A stretch of DNA of 64,000 nt. It comes from Peribacillus kribbensis DSM 17871 (lineage in GTDB: Bacteria; Bacillota; Bacilli; Bacillales; DSM-1321). Location: contig NZ_KE387237.1 in assembly GCF_000430765.1 (NCBI RefSeq), positions 373,956 to 437,955 on the forward strand. The letters run 5' to 3'. Below the pieces are notes generated by a model. It was not told the origin of the DNA and searched no databases. It saw only the letters and a list, made by a program, of their open reading frames with translations. Positions 54,502 to 63,907 of this stretch are shown in pieces. A program made the position numbers and the translations under genes. The stretch's first letter is position 1, and each line of letters begins with the position of its first letter.

Positions 54502-55335
54502 TTATTTAAAATAAGGCACCTCATATTGCTCTTCGGTTTTCTCAAGCTCATGACTGAACTTTGCATGGGTTGCTTCAAATAGGTGGTTAAAAACATCCCC
54601 GAGCTCCTGTTCCATGATCTTGATTCCTTCTCCTGTAATGCCTCCCTTCACACACACCTTTTCCTCAAGGGCAGGCAGGGTGTAAAACCCTTTTTTCAAA
54701 AGCTCACCAAGCCCGATCAGCATATTCTCAGTCAGCTCTGTGGCTGTTTCTTCATCGATCTTTGTAGCCGCGCATGCTCCTTCTATGAATCGTCTGGCCA
54801 GATAACTGAAAAAGGCTGGTCCGCAGCTCACAATATCTGAGGATACTCTTGTAATTCCATTCGATATGGGCACAGGCCTTGAAATGGAGGCGGCCAGACT
54901 TCTTACTTTTTCCTCCCACTCATCCGTACATGATTTTCCAAAGCTTAACAGACTTACACCTGCGAGAGCACGGTTCGTGATGCTTGGAATCATCCGGGCA
55001 CAGGAGCAGGGTACCTGGGATTCCAGCTGATCAACAGAGATCGGGCTGGTAATCGAAACCAGGCACTTTTCTGGAGCCAGGTAAGGAGAGATGGACTGAA
55101 TAATAGGAAACATGTCGAGAGGCTTTACACAGATAAAAAGCAAATCAGCTTTTATGGCTGTTTTCTCTGGAGAAGTCTCAACATGAATCTCGGGAAATGC
55201 CGCCTTTAAATGATCAGCTTTTGCCAGAGACCGGTTTGTAATGATGAAATTTCCTGGAGCCACAGCCCCTGAATCCAGGAGAGACTCAATCAGGATCGTC
55301 CCCATATTCCCAGTCCCGATAACCCCAATTCTCAT
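54502..55335 (-). CDS. comER: Late competence protein ComER (pyrroline-5-carboxylate reductase-like)
   Basis: The 277-residue protein has an N-terminal Rossmann motif (IGVIGTGNMGTILIESL) and the helical dimerisation domain of the pyrroline-5-carboxylate reductase family (AGVSLLSFGKSCTDEWEEKV). It is divergent from comEA, the conserved arrangement in Bacillus. Despite the homology it is not needed for proline synthesis in B. subtilis and its role is unclear. Confidence 0.92.
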   Translation of the reverse strand: MRIGVIGTGNMGTILIESLLDSGAVAPGNFIITNRSLAKADHLKAAFPEIHVETSPEKTAIKADLLFICVKPLDMFPIIQSISPYLAPEKCLVSITSPISVDQLESQVPCSCARMIPSITNRALAGVSLLSFGKSCTDEWEEKVRSLAASISRPVPISNGITRVSSDIVSCGPAFFSYLARRFIEGACAATKIDEETATELTENMLIGLGELLKKGFYTLPALEEKVCVKGGITGEGIKIMEQELGDVFNHLFEATHAKFSHELEKTEEQYEVPYFK

Positions 55336-55422
55336 TCTGTATCATCCTTCCTAGTCATGCATTCTCATAAAAAGGTATGTAAAAGAATTCCTGTCTATGA
55401 CATTTTTAAAGGAGGCTTGTAT

Positions 55423-56070
55423 GTGGAGAAATTGCTCTCTAATAAAAAAATATGGATAATAGGCTCTGTCGTTTTGCTTTTTTTGGCTCTGGCGGTATTT
55501 AAAGGGGGATTGCCGGGAGGAGAACAAAAGCATGCTGAATTGGAAAGCCTGGATGATAAGCCTCTTCAAATGGCGAAAGAAGACCTGCCCGCAGACAAAC
55601 AGGAACAGGCTCCTCCTGGAGACATTATGGTGGATGTCAAAGGTGCCGTTCAAAAGACTGGTGTCTATAAGGCTCTGCCTGGGGAGCGGGTAATAGACAT
55701 CATAACCAAAGCTGGGGGCTTCAAGCCGAAAGCTGATAAAGACAAAGTCAATTTAGCTCAGGCAGTCTCCGATCAAATGGTGATCTTTGTTCCTGAGATA
55801 GGGGCGGAGATTCCTGGGGGGATGGGCTCATCTGTGGCTGCTGCAGGCCCTGTATCAGACAGTCAGAGCGGCGGAGCCAAGGTGAATATAAATAGCGCTG
55901 ATCTTGAGGAACTGCAGACACTGACCGGAATCGGACCCTCAAAGGCACAGGCCATCATGGATTACAGGAACAAAAATGGCAGTTTTAAAAGCCCGGAAGA
56001 CCTAAAGAATATAAGTGGAATTGGCGAAAAGACCTTTGAAAAAATTAAAGACATGATTGCAGTGCAATAA
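55423..56070 (+). CDS. comEA: DNA-binding competence protein ComEA
   Basis: GGAGG at 55411-55415 selects GTG 55423, giving 215 residues. One N-terminal membrane helix (IWIIGSVVLLFLALAVF) is followed by a SLBB domain (IMVDVKGAVQKTGVYKALPG). A C-terminal double helix-hairpin-helix shows VNINSADLEELQTLTGIGPS and LKNISGIGEKTFEKI. It binds incoming double-stranded DNA at the outer face of the membrane and hands it to ComEC. Confidence 0.94.
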   Translation: MEKLLSNKKIWIIGSVVLLFLALAVFKGGLPGGEQKHAELESLDDKPLQMAKEDLPADKQEQAPPGDIMVDVKGAVQKTGVYKALPGERVIDIITKAGGFKPKADKDKVNLAQAVSDQMVIFVPEIGAEIPGGMGSSVAAAGPVSDSQSGGAKVNINSADLEELQTLTGIGPSKAQAIMDYRNKNGSFKSPEDLKNISGIGEKTFEKIKDMIAVQ

Positions 56071-56129
56071 CTTATACTTTTTAGTTCTTAAAAGGTAAAC
56101 TATATAAAAAACATCTTGGGGGATTCGAT

Positions 56130-56555
56130 ATGGCCAGGAAAAGCTGGGACGAATATTTTTTGGATATTGCCGATGTGGTGTCAACAAGATCGACCTGTCA
56201 GCGATTAAAGGTGGGCTGTGTGATTGTAAAAGATAAGCATATTCTCTCAACAGGATATAATGGTTCAATTCATGGCCATGAGCACTGCGAGGATGTTGGC
56301 TGCCTGAAGGATGACAATGGCCGGTGCATACGATGTGTGCATGCAGAGGAAAATGCCGTTCTTCATGCGGAGAGGGACGATTTAAAAGGTGCGACTGCCT
56401 ATATCACTCATGAATCTTGTGAAAAATGCTCAAAAACCCTGGCGCAATCAGGAATCAGCCGGATCGTATACCGCCATTCTTATCCAAACAAATGGAATGC
56501 GCATTTCCTGAAGAATATGGATGTTCTTCATTTTCAGCCTGAGGTTCAGGGATAA
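56130..56555 (+). CDS. comEB: dCMP deaminase ComEB
   Basis: The 141-residue zinc enzyme has VHAEENAVLHAE and SCEKCSKTL, the deaminase metal site, and GYNGSIHGHEHC. It converts dCMP to dUMP. Family members in B. subtilis are longer (about 189 residues); this one lacks part of the C-terminal region. It is conserved in the comE operon, although not essential for transformation. Confidence 0.92.
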   Translation: MARKSWDEYFLDIADVVSTRSTCQRLKVGCVIVKDKHILSTGYNGSIHGHEHCEDVGCLKDDNGRCIRCVHAEENAVLHAERDDLKGATAYITHESCEKCSKTLAQSGISRIVYRHSYPNKWNAHFLKNMDVLHFQPEVQG

Positions 56556-56575
56556 ACACAAAAAGGAGGAGGATC

Positions 56576-58867
56576 ATGGGTCCGTCTCTGACAATCTCTG
56601 CCGTGACAGCAACTTTTGCGGTCACGGCTTTATCTTTACATAATGGGCTGCTGTTCATTCTGGTTTTTGCCTATTTCCTGCTTTTATTCCTGCTTAAAGG
56701 AGGTAAATTTCTCGCCCTGCAGATGCTCATCTTTCTCACATGGGGGACTGCCCAATATGAACAAAATGTTCATAATGCCACTTCCTTAAAGGAAACAGCT
56801 TCGGTTTTTCGCTTATCCTTTTCCGCGCTCCCTGTCATTGATGGAAACTCCTTCAGGACAGAAGCAAAGACGGAGGAAGGGGAAACCATCATTGTGCATA
56901 AAAGAATCAGTACCAAACAGGAGAAGGATTTCCTCTCAGCCGCTGCTATGGAAAATGTCACCTGCAGAGCTGCCGGCTCTCTTCAGTCCCCTGAATCTTC
57001 ACGAAATCAAAATCTTTTCAATTACAATACTTATCTGTATCACAAGGAAATCCACTGGGTACTAAATGCCTCCATCATTGATCAATGCAGTGAAAATGCG
57101 TCCACTCCCCTCACGTTTATCCGAGAACTCCGCTCCAAGCTGCTGATCAAAATCAAAAAAGGCTTTCCGCCAGAGGCCGCCTCCGTTTCAGCTGCCCTGC
57201 TGTTAGGAGAATCAGGATGGCTGGATGATGAAGTCCAAAAGGATTATCAGGACCTCGGGATCATTCATCTTCTGTCTATTTCCGGCCTGCATGTTACGCT
57301 CGTATCCGGAGCCGCCTTCCTCTCCGGAATCAGGATGGGAGCCACCCGAAGAAAGATGCAAACAGCTTTGTTTATGCTGCTCCCTGTCTATGCCCTTCTT
57401 GCTGGTTTTTCACCCCCTGTTATCAGATCGTGCGGGATGACCATGCTGTACCTTGCCATGAATCTATTCAAAAAGAAAGCATCTGCGGCTGCTGCCATTG
57501 CCATGGTCTATCTTGCCTTGACCCTCAATAATCCTAATGTGGTGTTTGATATTGGTTTTCAACTGACGTTTGCCGTGACAGGAGGAATCATCCTTTCTGC
57601 TGACATTATTAAAAGGCAGAGAAGTTCATGGGGAAAAACATGGATCATCAGCCTCATCAGCCAGTTGTGCTCCATTCCGATTGTCCTCTATCATTTTTTT
57701 GAGGTTTCAGCCGCAGGGGTTTTTGTAAATCTTTTATATATCCCTTTATATTCCTTCGTGATTCTTCCTTTGAGTTTTTTAGCCTTTATCCTCCTTATTG
57801 CAATCCCGCCTATTTCCTGGCTGTTCATTTCCCTCTTACAGATCATCATCACTCTTTCCAATGCTATAACCTCTTTTTTGGCAGAGCTCCCGTTAGCCTC
57901 ATTGGTTTTTGGCCGGCCTAATGAATATATACTGCTTCTTATGTTCCTTCTTCTCTTGGGAGTTTTCTTCTCCTGGGATTATAAAAAGCGCAGGGAATGT
58001 ATGTGGATAGGCATGGCGTTAATTTGTCTGCTCTTCTGCCAGTATGAGATAGAGAATCTAACTCCTTACGGAGAGGTCACGTTCATTGATGTAGGACAGG
58101 GAGATTCAATTTTGATCCGGCTTCCCTATGGGAGAGGAACCTATTTAATTGATACAGGAGGATCTGTTGTTTTTGCCCAGGAGGATTGGGAGAAGAAAAG
58201 AAGGGAATTCGATCCAGGCAGGGATATTGTGGTTCCTTATTTGAAGAGCAGAGGAATTAGAAAGCTGGATAAATTAATCCTGACGCACCCGGATGCGGAT
58301 CACATTGGAGGGGCGCCTTCCGTCCTGAAAGAAATCGATGCTAAAGAGGTGCTGATTTCAAAGGGAGCTGTGAGAGGATATCTAGAAAAGCGTACCTTGC
58401 AAAATAAGAGGAAAGCAGTGGCGGTCCCGGTAAAGGACGGCGATAAGTGGAGTACAGGAAAGGAGCGCTTTTATATACTCAATCCCTGGCAGCAGACCGA
58501 AAATACCAACGATGCTTCCATTGTTATTTATGCAGAGGCGGGAGGATTAAAGTGGATGTTTACTGGAGATTTGGGGAAAGAAGGGGAAGCTTCTCTAATT
58601 AAGCGCTATCCTGGGCTGAAGGCGGATATTCTTAAAGCCGGCCATCATGGCAGCAAGACCTCGAGCTCCGAGGGATTTGTGGCTGCCTTACAGCCCGGAA
58701 CTGCGGTGATTTCTGCAGGCAGGAAGAACCGCTATGGCCATCCAAACGAAGAAACTCTGGAGGTTCTGGAACGTCATAATATCAAGATCTTCCGAACGGA
58801 TCTAAATGGAGCCGTCACATACCGGTTCCACTCCTCCCATGGAACCTTTTCGAGCGTACTGCCATAA
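56576..58867 (+). CDS. comEC: DNA uptake channel/nuclease ComEC
   Basis: The 763-residue protein has an N-terminal soluble domain (about 60-180) and a multi-helix competence domain (VSAALLLGESGWLDDEVQKD; LLSISGLHVTLVSG). A C-terminal metallo-beta-lactamase domain shows FIDVGQGDSILI, LTHPDADHIGGAP, FTGDLGKEGEAS and AGHHGSKTSSS. It transports single-stranded DNA across the membrane. The window also carries a shorter exported homologue of this last domain, which was split by the transposon. Confidence 0.95.
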   Translation: MGPSLTISAVTATFAVTALSLHNGLLFILVFAYFLLLFLLKGGKFLALQMLIFLTWGTAQYEQNVHNATSLKETASVFRLSFSALPVIDGNSFRTEAKTEEGETIIVHKRISTKQEKDFLSAAAMENVTCRAAGSLQSPESSRNQNLFNYNTYLYHKEIHWVLNASIIDQCSENASTPLTFIRELRSKLLIKIKKGFPPEAASVSAALLLGESGWLDDEVQKDYQDLGIIHLLSISGLHVTLVSGAAFLSGIRMGATRRKMQTALFMLLPVYALLAGFSPPVIRSCGMTMLYLAMNLFKKKASAAAAIAMVYLALTLNNPNVVFDIGFQLTFAVTGGIILSADIIKRQRSSWGKTWIISLISQLCSIPIVLYHFFEVSAAGVFVNLLYIPLYSFVILPLSFLAFILLIAIPPISWLFISLLQIIITLSNAITSFLAELPLASLVFGRPNEYILLLMFLLLLGVFFSWDYKKRRECMWIGMALICLLFCQYEIENLTPYGEVTFIDVGQGDSILIRLPYGRGTYLIDTGGSVVFAQEDWEKKRREFDPGRDIVVPYLKSRGIRKLDKLILTHPDADHIGGAPSVLKEIDAKEVLISKGAVRGYLEKRTLQNKRKAVAVPVKDGDKWSTGKERFYILNPWQQTENTNDASIVIYAEAGGLKWMFTGDLGKEGEASLIKRYPGLKADILKAGHHGSKTSSSEGFVAALQPGTAVISAGRKNRYGHPNEETLEVLERHNIKIFRTDLNGAVTYRFHSSHGTFSSVLP

Positions 58868-58887
58868 GATACAGCATGAAAGAAAAC

Positions 58888-58922
58888 AAAAAAAGACTGC
58901 CGATTCGCAGTCTTCTCCTGTA
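58888..58922 (+). terminator. comEC/yqzM-side terminator
   Basis: AAGACTGC-CGATTC-GCAGTCTT after comEC, with A runs before and TCTCC after. It also faces the end of yqzM. Confidence 0.7.
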
Positions 58923-58964
58923 AGGGCTATACCCCTTGCCCTTACAGAAAGTGTCTGGCAATTT

Positions 58965-59096
58965 TTAGCCGACGGATTTAAAAATGGTAGCAATGATAAA
59001 CATGATTGCAAAAAAAGCAAACGATACCCCAAAGCCAACACCAGAATCAACAGCATCATTCCGCTTATTGCTGATGTTTTTCTCGAATTCGTTCAT
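58965..59096 (-). CDS. yqzM: YqzM family small membrane protein (43 aa)
   Basis: The minus strand reads MNEFEKNISNKRNDAVDSGV and continues GFGVSFAFFAIMFIIATIF. This matches B. subtilis YqzM in sequence, size and place between comEC and holA. It has one hydrophobic helix. GGGAGGGGT precedes the ATG. Its function is unknown. Confidence 0.88.
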   Translation of the reverse strand: MNEFEKNISNKRNDAVDSGVGFGVSFAFFAIMFIIATIFKSVG

Positions 59097-59419
59097 TTCT
59101 ACCCCTCCCATTTCTGTAAATAGTATAAGCGAAATGTCCAAAAAAATCCACTTGGTCTATGGCTGTTTTCCTATACTGACAAGAGTTGTCACAAATATTT
59201 TGAAATTGGGGGGCAAAAATATTTACTATAAAGGATCTCTTACAAGCATCTCTTCTCTATCCGATCCCCGTTCTGGCAGAAAGGTTTCCTAGGCCCTTTC
59301 GTCAGGCGTTCACATAAATAGGGAATGGGCCCGCGCGGCCGATTCCCCTTTAGCTTGTCAAATTGTCTTCTCCAATATACCATTAAGATATGTATTATAC
59401 ATAAACGAGGCGAATTCAT
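59097..59419. other. Intergenic region before holA
   Basis: It contains a strong hairpin (GGGAAT, GGCC stem; 59319-59352) that may terminate leftover transcription, and presumably the holA promoter. There is no gene. Confidence 0.5.
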
Positions 59420-60433
59420 TTGGCATTTGAAATGTGGAAAAAGATTGAAAGGAAGGAATTTGCGCCTGTCTACCTGTTTTTTGGGACAGAATCCTTCCTC
59501 ATTAATGAAACGAAGCAGGTATTGATACAGAATTTACTGGCAGAGGATGAATTGGATTTTAATCTGTCTGTCTTTGATATGGAAGAAACACCGGTTGAGG
59601 CAGCACTGGAAGATGCAGAGACGCTTCCCTTTATGGGGGAGAGGAGGCTGGTCTTTTTACAGAACGCGTACTTTTTGACCGCGGAAAAAAATAAGTCCAA
59701 GGTAGAGCATAATGTCTCAAAGCTTGAATCGTATTTGAATGATCCCGCTCCCTATTCAATCGTGGTCATTGTTGCTCCTTATGAAAAACTGGATGAGCGC
59801 AAAAAAATGACCAAAGAGCTGAAGAGAAAAGCTTCCGTTCTTGAAGCGAAAAAGCTGAGCGAACAGGAAATCAGGATCTGGATAAGAGAGAGAACAGCAG
59901 CAGCCGATGTTCAAATAGAAGAACCGGCCATTGATCTGCTCATGGAGATTTCTGGAACAAATTTAATGATGCTGGCCAATGAAATTGAAAAGCTTGCGTT
60001 ATATTCTCATGATACAAGGCTGATTACTCCGGAAACAGTCGAAATGCTTACCGCCAAATCCTTTGAACAAAATATTTTTACCCTTATTGAAAGAGTGCTG
60101 CAGAGGAATATTCAGGAAGCATTGTCGATCTACTATGAGCTGTTACGGCAGAATGAAGAGCCAATCAAAATTTTGTCTGTCATGGCGGGCCAGATCCGCC
60201 TTCTTTATCAGGTCAAAGAGCTGACCAGGCAGGGATACGGCCAGCAGAAAATTGCTTCGGTGCTGAAGGTCCACCCGTACCGGGTCAAGCTGGCGACCGA
60301 AAAGACAAGGAGATTCAGTGAAAGAGAACTGATGGTTTTAATCCATCAGCTGGCAGAGGCGGATTATAAAATTAAAACGGGCCAGGCAGATAAAAAGCTC
60401 GCAATCGAATTGATTTTGCTTAAGCTTTCATAA
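59420..60433 (+). CDS. holA: DNA polymerase III delta subunit
   Basis: The 337-residue clamp-loader subunit contains PVYLFFGTESFLINETKQ, FNLSVFDMEE, LPFMGERRLVFLQNAYFL, and the C-terminal NEEPIKILSVMAGQIRLLYQ with HPYRVKLA. It opens the beta clamp. It is yqeN of B. subtilis. The TTG start gives MAFEMWKK, aligned with the homologue's N-terminus. Confidence 0.94.
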   Translation: MAFEMWKKIERKEFAPVYLFFGTESFLINETKQVLIQNLLAEDELDFNLSVFDMEETPVEAALEDAETLPFMGERRLVFLQNAYFLTAEKNKSKVEHNVSKLESYLNDPAPYSIVVIVAPYEKLDERKKMTKELKRKASVLEAKKLSEQEIRIWIRERTAAADVQIEEPAIDLLMEISGTNLMMLANEIEKLALYSHDTRLITPETVEMLTAKSFEQNIFTLIERVLQRNIQEALSIYYELLRQNEEPIKILSVMAGQIRLLYQVKELTRQGYGQQKIASVLKVHPYRVKLATEKTRRFSERELMVLIHQLAEADYKIKTGQADKKLAIELILLKLS

Positions 60434-60436
60434 ATC

Positions 60437-60534
60437 TTCCAAAAAAAACAGGAAGGCAGCGGTGCTTTTATCCGCAGTCTTCCTGTTTTTTTGAGGAAAG
60501 CCAAAATAAAAAACGACCCATAAAGGATCGTTTA
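60437..60534. terminator. holA and rpsT terminators, facing each other
   Basis: AACAGGAAG ... CTTCCTGTT with T7 (60448-60492) ends holA. AAACGACCC-ATAAA-GGATCGTTT (60510-60532) ends rpsT on the minus strand. Confidence 0.85.
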
Positions 60535-60536
60535 GG

Positions 60537-60800
60537 TTACGCGTTTAAAGAATTTAATTTCTTTGTCAGACGAGATTTTTTACGGGCTGCCGCATTTTTA
60601 TGGATAAGTCCTTTAGATGCAGCTTTGTCTAACTTTTTAATAGCTGTTACAAGTGTTTCGTTAGCATTAGCATTGTTAGCCGTAATTGCAGTCTCAGCGT
60701 TTTTCACAGCTGTACGAGTTGCAGATTTAACTTGAATGTTTTGGGCTTTGCTAATCTCGCTAGTTTTCACACGTTTAATAGCAGATTTAATGTTTGGCAT
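60537..60800 (-). CDS. rpsT: 30S ribosomal protein S20
   Basis: AGGAGGTG upstream selects ATG 60800, giving 87 residues (MPNIKSAIKRVKTSEISKAQ; LIHKNAAARKKSRLTKKLN), a basic helical bundle that binds 16S rRNA. It is opposite to its neighbours, as in B. subtilis. Confidence 0.96.
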   Translation of the reverse strand: MPNIKSAIKRVKTSEISKAQNIQVKSATRTAVKNAETAITANNANANETLVTAIKKLDKAASKGLIHKNAAARKKSRLTKKLNSLNA

Positions 60801-61118
60801 TCCGTTCACCTCCTAGAAAAACCGAGATTTTATATAAACTCGATTTAACAAATACATAACAATTCGCAACAAGTGATATTTTATCAAACTTATTTTTATA
60901 ATGCAATACTCTATCGTAATTTTTAATTCTTTCTCCATGATGTTTCGGCAGGTCCATACATAATAGCGGCAAAAGCAGCAAAAATTATGGATAGGAATAA
61001 AGTTTTTCTTAAAAAGGCTGCTGCTTAATAACGGATACCTTTTCACTGGAATAGTTGGAAAACATCCTTGAAAAAAAGAAAGTGAAACAGTCGATGCCAT
61101 ATCGCAAAGGAGATACAT
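60801..61118. other. Divergent rpsT-gpr intergenic region
   Basis: It should hold the rpsT promoter and a forespore (sigma-G) promoter for gpr. No consensus was clear by eye. There is no gene. Confidence 0.4.
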
Positions 61119-62225
61119 ATGGAGAAAAAATTGGATTTAAGCAAATACGAGGTAAGGACAGACCTTGCGATTGAAGCTGCGGAGCTTGCTGCGGCCCCTG
61201 CAGGGAAGAATCTTTCACATATTGAAGGAGTCGTGATTAAGGAAAGAGATGTGGACGGGATCCATATATCATATGTTGAGGTGAGTGAACAGGGACAAAA
61301 AATGATAGGTAAACCAAAGGGGAGCTATTTAACCTTAGAAATTCAGGGAATCCGCGAGCAGGATACAGATCTTCAGAAAGAAGTGAGCAGGGTATTCTCC
61401 CAGGAATTTGCCCAGTATATAAAAAATCATGGTATCTCCCCTGATGCAGGCTGCCTGGTGGTCGGACTCGGAAACTGGAATGTAACACCAGATGCCCTGG
61501 GGCCGTCTGTCGTGGAAAATTTGCTGGTTACCCGCCATTTATTTGAGCTCCAGCCGGAACAGGTTCAGGAAGGCTACCGCCCGGTCAGCGCTGTTTCGCC
61601 TGGAGTGATGGGCCTTACAGGAATTGAGACAAGTGATATTATTGACGGCATCATTAAAAAAACCAATCCGGACTTTATCATCGCAATCGATGCCCTGGCT
61701 GCAAGATCTGTGGAAAGAGTCAACACTACCATCCAGATTTCTGACACAGGAATTCATCCGGGCTCGGGGGTCGGCAACAAAAGGAAAGAACTGAGCCTAG
61801 AGACATTGGGGATTCCCGTTATCGCAATCGGCGTCCCGACGGTTGTGGATGCCGTTTCGATCACAAGTGATGCTATTGATTTTATCCTTAAGCATTTCGG
61901 CAAGGAGCTCCGTGAGGGACAGTCTCCTTCACGTTCTCTTGTGCCTGCAGGTTTCAACATGGGAGAGAAAAAGAAACTGACAGAAGAAGATCTTCCCGGG
62001 GAGCAGGAGAGGCAGCATTTCCTCGGTATGATCGGGCTGCTTGGAGAGGAAGAAAAGCGTAAGCTGATTTACGAGGTTCTTGCTCCGATCGGCCATAATC
62101 TAATGGTTACCCCTAAAGAGGTTGATGTGTTCATTGAGGATATGTCAAACCTTATCGCCAGCGGTTTGAATGCAGCCCTGCATGAAGCTGTAAACCAGGG
62201 GAATTCAGGCTATTATACTAGATAA
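61119..62225 (+). CDS. gpr: Germination protease GPR
   Basis: The 368-residue aspartic-type protease zymogen has a short N-terminal propeptide before [10 protein letters not shown]. Core motifs are [61 protein letters not shown] and [14 protein letters not shown]. It degrades small acid-soluble spore proteins early in germination. AAAGGAG precedes the ATG. Confidence 0.95.
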   Translation: MEKKLDLSKYEVRTDLAIEAAELAAAPAGKNLSHIEGVVIKERDVDGIHISYVEVSEQGQKMIGKPKGSYLTLEIQGIREQDTDLQKEVSRVFSQEFAQYIKNHGISPDAGCLVVGLGNWNVTPDALGPSVVENLLVTRHLFELQPEQVQEGYRPVSAVSPGVMGLTGIETSDIIDGIIKKTNPDFIIAIDALAARSVERVNTTIQISDTGIHPGSGVGNKRKELSLETLGIPVIAIGVPTVVDAVSITSDAIDFILKHFGKELREGQSPSRSLVPAGFNMGEKKKLTEEDLPGEQERQHFLGMIGLLGEEEKRKLIYEVLAPIGHNLMVTPKEVDVFIEDMSNLIASGLNAALHEAVNQGNSGYYTR

Positions 62226-62291
62226 GAATTGGTTCTACTTTTTCTAGCAAAGTCATAGATTTTACTAGACAAGCCAGGAAAGGGTGGAACC

Positions 62292-63485
62292 ATGAAGAGA
62301 AAGGAATACACGGGAACCATTGCGGTCATCCGGCTCAGTACCTTGATAAAAGCGGCTTTATTTGTAATCGTGTTATTGGTGTTTGTTTTTTCGTTAAGCG
62401 GCCTTTTGACATCTCTGAAGCCGGAGTACAGACTATCCTCCCAATCCTTAAATACGGCGGCCAACCATTTTTCCGGAAAAGTGCTATTTGAAGTGCTGAG
62501 CAGGGAAAATCACTATTTTTCCAAAGCGGATCCTGAATCGGGAAAATCATTGACGATGTCAAGCATATTATTTAAGCTCTCGACCAATATATCCCTGGAT
62601 GATCCAAGAAGTCTGCTGGGCCGTGAGCTCCCTGGTTTTTTTGCATATGACAATGAAATACTTTTAGCGGGAGAAGGGACCAATTATACCAATATGCCGT
62701 ATGAGTCGGCTCCTCCTGATGCAGCAGAACCGGAGGCGCCCCTCCAGAATATGGATAAGATTAAAGAGGAGCCAAAAGAAGAGTCTCCTTCAAACCCTCC
62801 TTTAACCACGGGAGGGAAAAAAGTAGTTTTTGTTTACAATACCCACTCAAGGGAGTCCTATCTTCCCTATCTTCAAGGGGTAACCAATCCCGATCTTGCG
62901 TACAGTTCCAAAGTAAATGTGACCAAGCTGTCCCAGAAACTCCAATCCGACCTTGACAGCCGCGGAATCGGTACTGCTGTAAGCCAGACAGACGTTATGG
63001 GAGTCCTGGATAAGAAAAACAAGAAATTCTGGCAGGCATATGAAGAATCCAGGCCGGTTGTCCAGGAGGCGATGGCCCAGAACAGAGACCTTGCCTATCT
63101 GATTGACATACATCGTGATGCAAGCAGGAAAAATCAGACCACTGTTTCGCTAAACGGCAAGTCGTACGCCAAACTGGCTTTCGTTGTCGGCGGAGAAAAT
63201 GTCAAATACAAAAAGAATTATGCAATTGCTGAGAAGCTGTACGAGCTGCTTGAGAAAAAATATCCTAAGCTCTGCCGAGGTGTATTTAAAAAACAGGGAG
63301 CTGGCAATAATGGCAAGTATAATCAGGATCTTTCGGAAAATGCTCTTTTGATTGAAGTAGGCGGCGTCGATAACAACTTCGATGAGCTCTATGCCTCAAT
63401 TGATGCTTTTGCGGATGTATTCAGTGAATTGTATTGGGATGCCCATGAAGTCAATTCGGCGGGTTCCAAAGCAAAAGCCCAATAA
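62292..63485 (+). CDS. spoIIP: Stage II sporulation protein P
   Basis: The 397-residue protein has an N-terminal membrane helix (about 17-40) and a linker. The SpoIIP amidase/endopeptidase domain shows VVFVYNTHSRESYLPYL, YLIDIHRDASRKNQTT, FVVGGENVKYKKNYA and LLIEVGGVDNNFDE. It cuts peptidoglycan during engulfment with SpoIID and SpoIIM. It is conserved next to gpr. Confidence 0.95.
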   Translation: MKRKEYTGTIAVIRLSTLIKAALFVIVLLVFVFSLSGLLTSLKPEYRLSSQSLNTAANHFSGKVLFEVLSRENHYFSKADPESGKSLTMSSILFKLSTNISLDDPRSLLGRELPGFFAYDNEILLAGEGTNYTNMPYESAPPDAAEPEAPLQNMDKIKEEPKEESPSNPPLTTGGKKVVFVYNTHSRESYLPYLQGVTNPDLAYSSKVNVTKLSQKLQSDLDSRGIGTAVSQTDVMGVLDKKNKKFWQAYEESRPVVQEAMAQNRDLAYLIDIHRDASRKNQTTVSLNGKSYAKLAFVVGGENVKYKKNYAIAEKLYELLEKKYPKLCRGVFKKQGAGNNGKYNQDLSENALLIEVGGVDNNFDELYASIDAFADVFSELYWDAHEVNSAGSKAKAQ

Positions 63486-63508
63486 ACGTCAATCTGCTGG
63501 AGGTAAAC

Positions 63509-63838
63509 ATGGCGAAATTCATGTTAAAGTGCATCCTGCTGGTATCCGTTTTATTTTTGGGAGTACTTCTTGGAATGCAGCAGGCCAGTCAGGCTATGAA
63601 TAAAATGAAGGGGTACAGCGGGACGGAGAACCAGAACGCATTAACGGTAAGCCGGACAGCTAAAGGGGAAAAGCGGGCTGTCATCCTTGGCGGACAGATT
63701 TCCTCTCATGACATCCGGGAAAAAAAGCAAAAGCTTGAAAAAATGAAAACCTATAACTTCTTTTCCCAGGGAGGTAAAACCATCTCGAAAAACATATCGG
63801 ATGGATTCAGCAAGGTAATCCATAAGATTGCAGATTAA
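63509..63838 (+). CDS. yqxA: YqxA family protein (DUF3679)
   Basis: The 109-residue protein starts MAKFMLKCILLVSVLFLGVL, a signal-anchor helix, followed by a hydrophilic part (NKMKGYSGTENQNALTVSR). It is conserved between spoIIP and lepA in Bacillus and is probably exported in sporulating cells. Its function is unknown. Confidence 0.9.
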   Translation: MAKFMLKCILLVSVLFLGVLLGMQQASQAMNKMKGYSGTENQNALTVSRTAKGEKRAVILGGQISSHDIREKKQKLEKMKTYNFFSQGGKTISKNISDGFSKVIHKIAD

Positions 63839-63857
63839 CTCTGAGCGCAGGATTCAG

Positions 63858-63907
63858 ACTGCAGGCGAATTCAGCAGGAAGCTGAGTTTGTCTGCAGTTT
63901 TTATTTG
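63858..63907 (+). terminator. yqxA terminator
   Basis: ACTGCAG ... TTCAGC-AGGAA-GCTGAG ... CTGCAGT followed by TTTTTATTT. Confidence 0.8.

Noticed and set aside
54270..54509. Open frame of 79 codons after yqeM
   Set aside because: It spans two terminator hairpins and begins right at the yqeM stop without conserved features.
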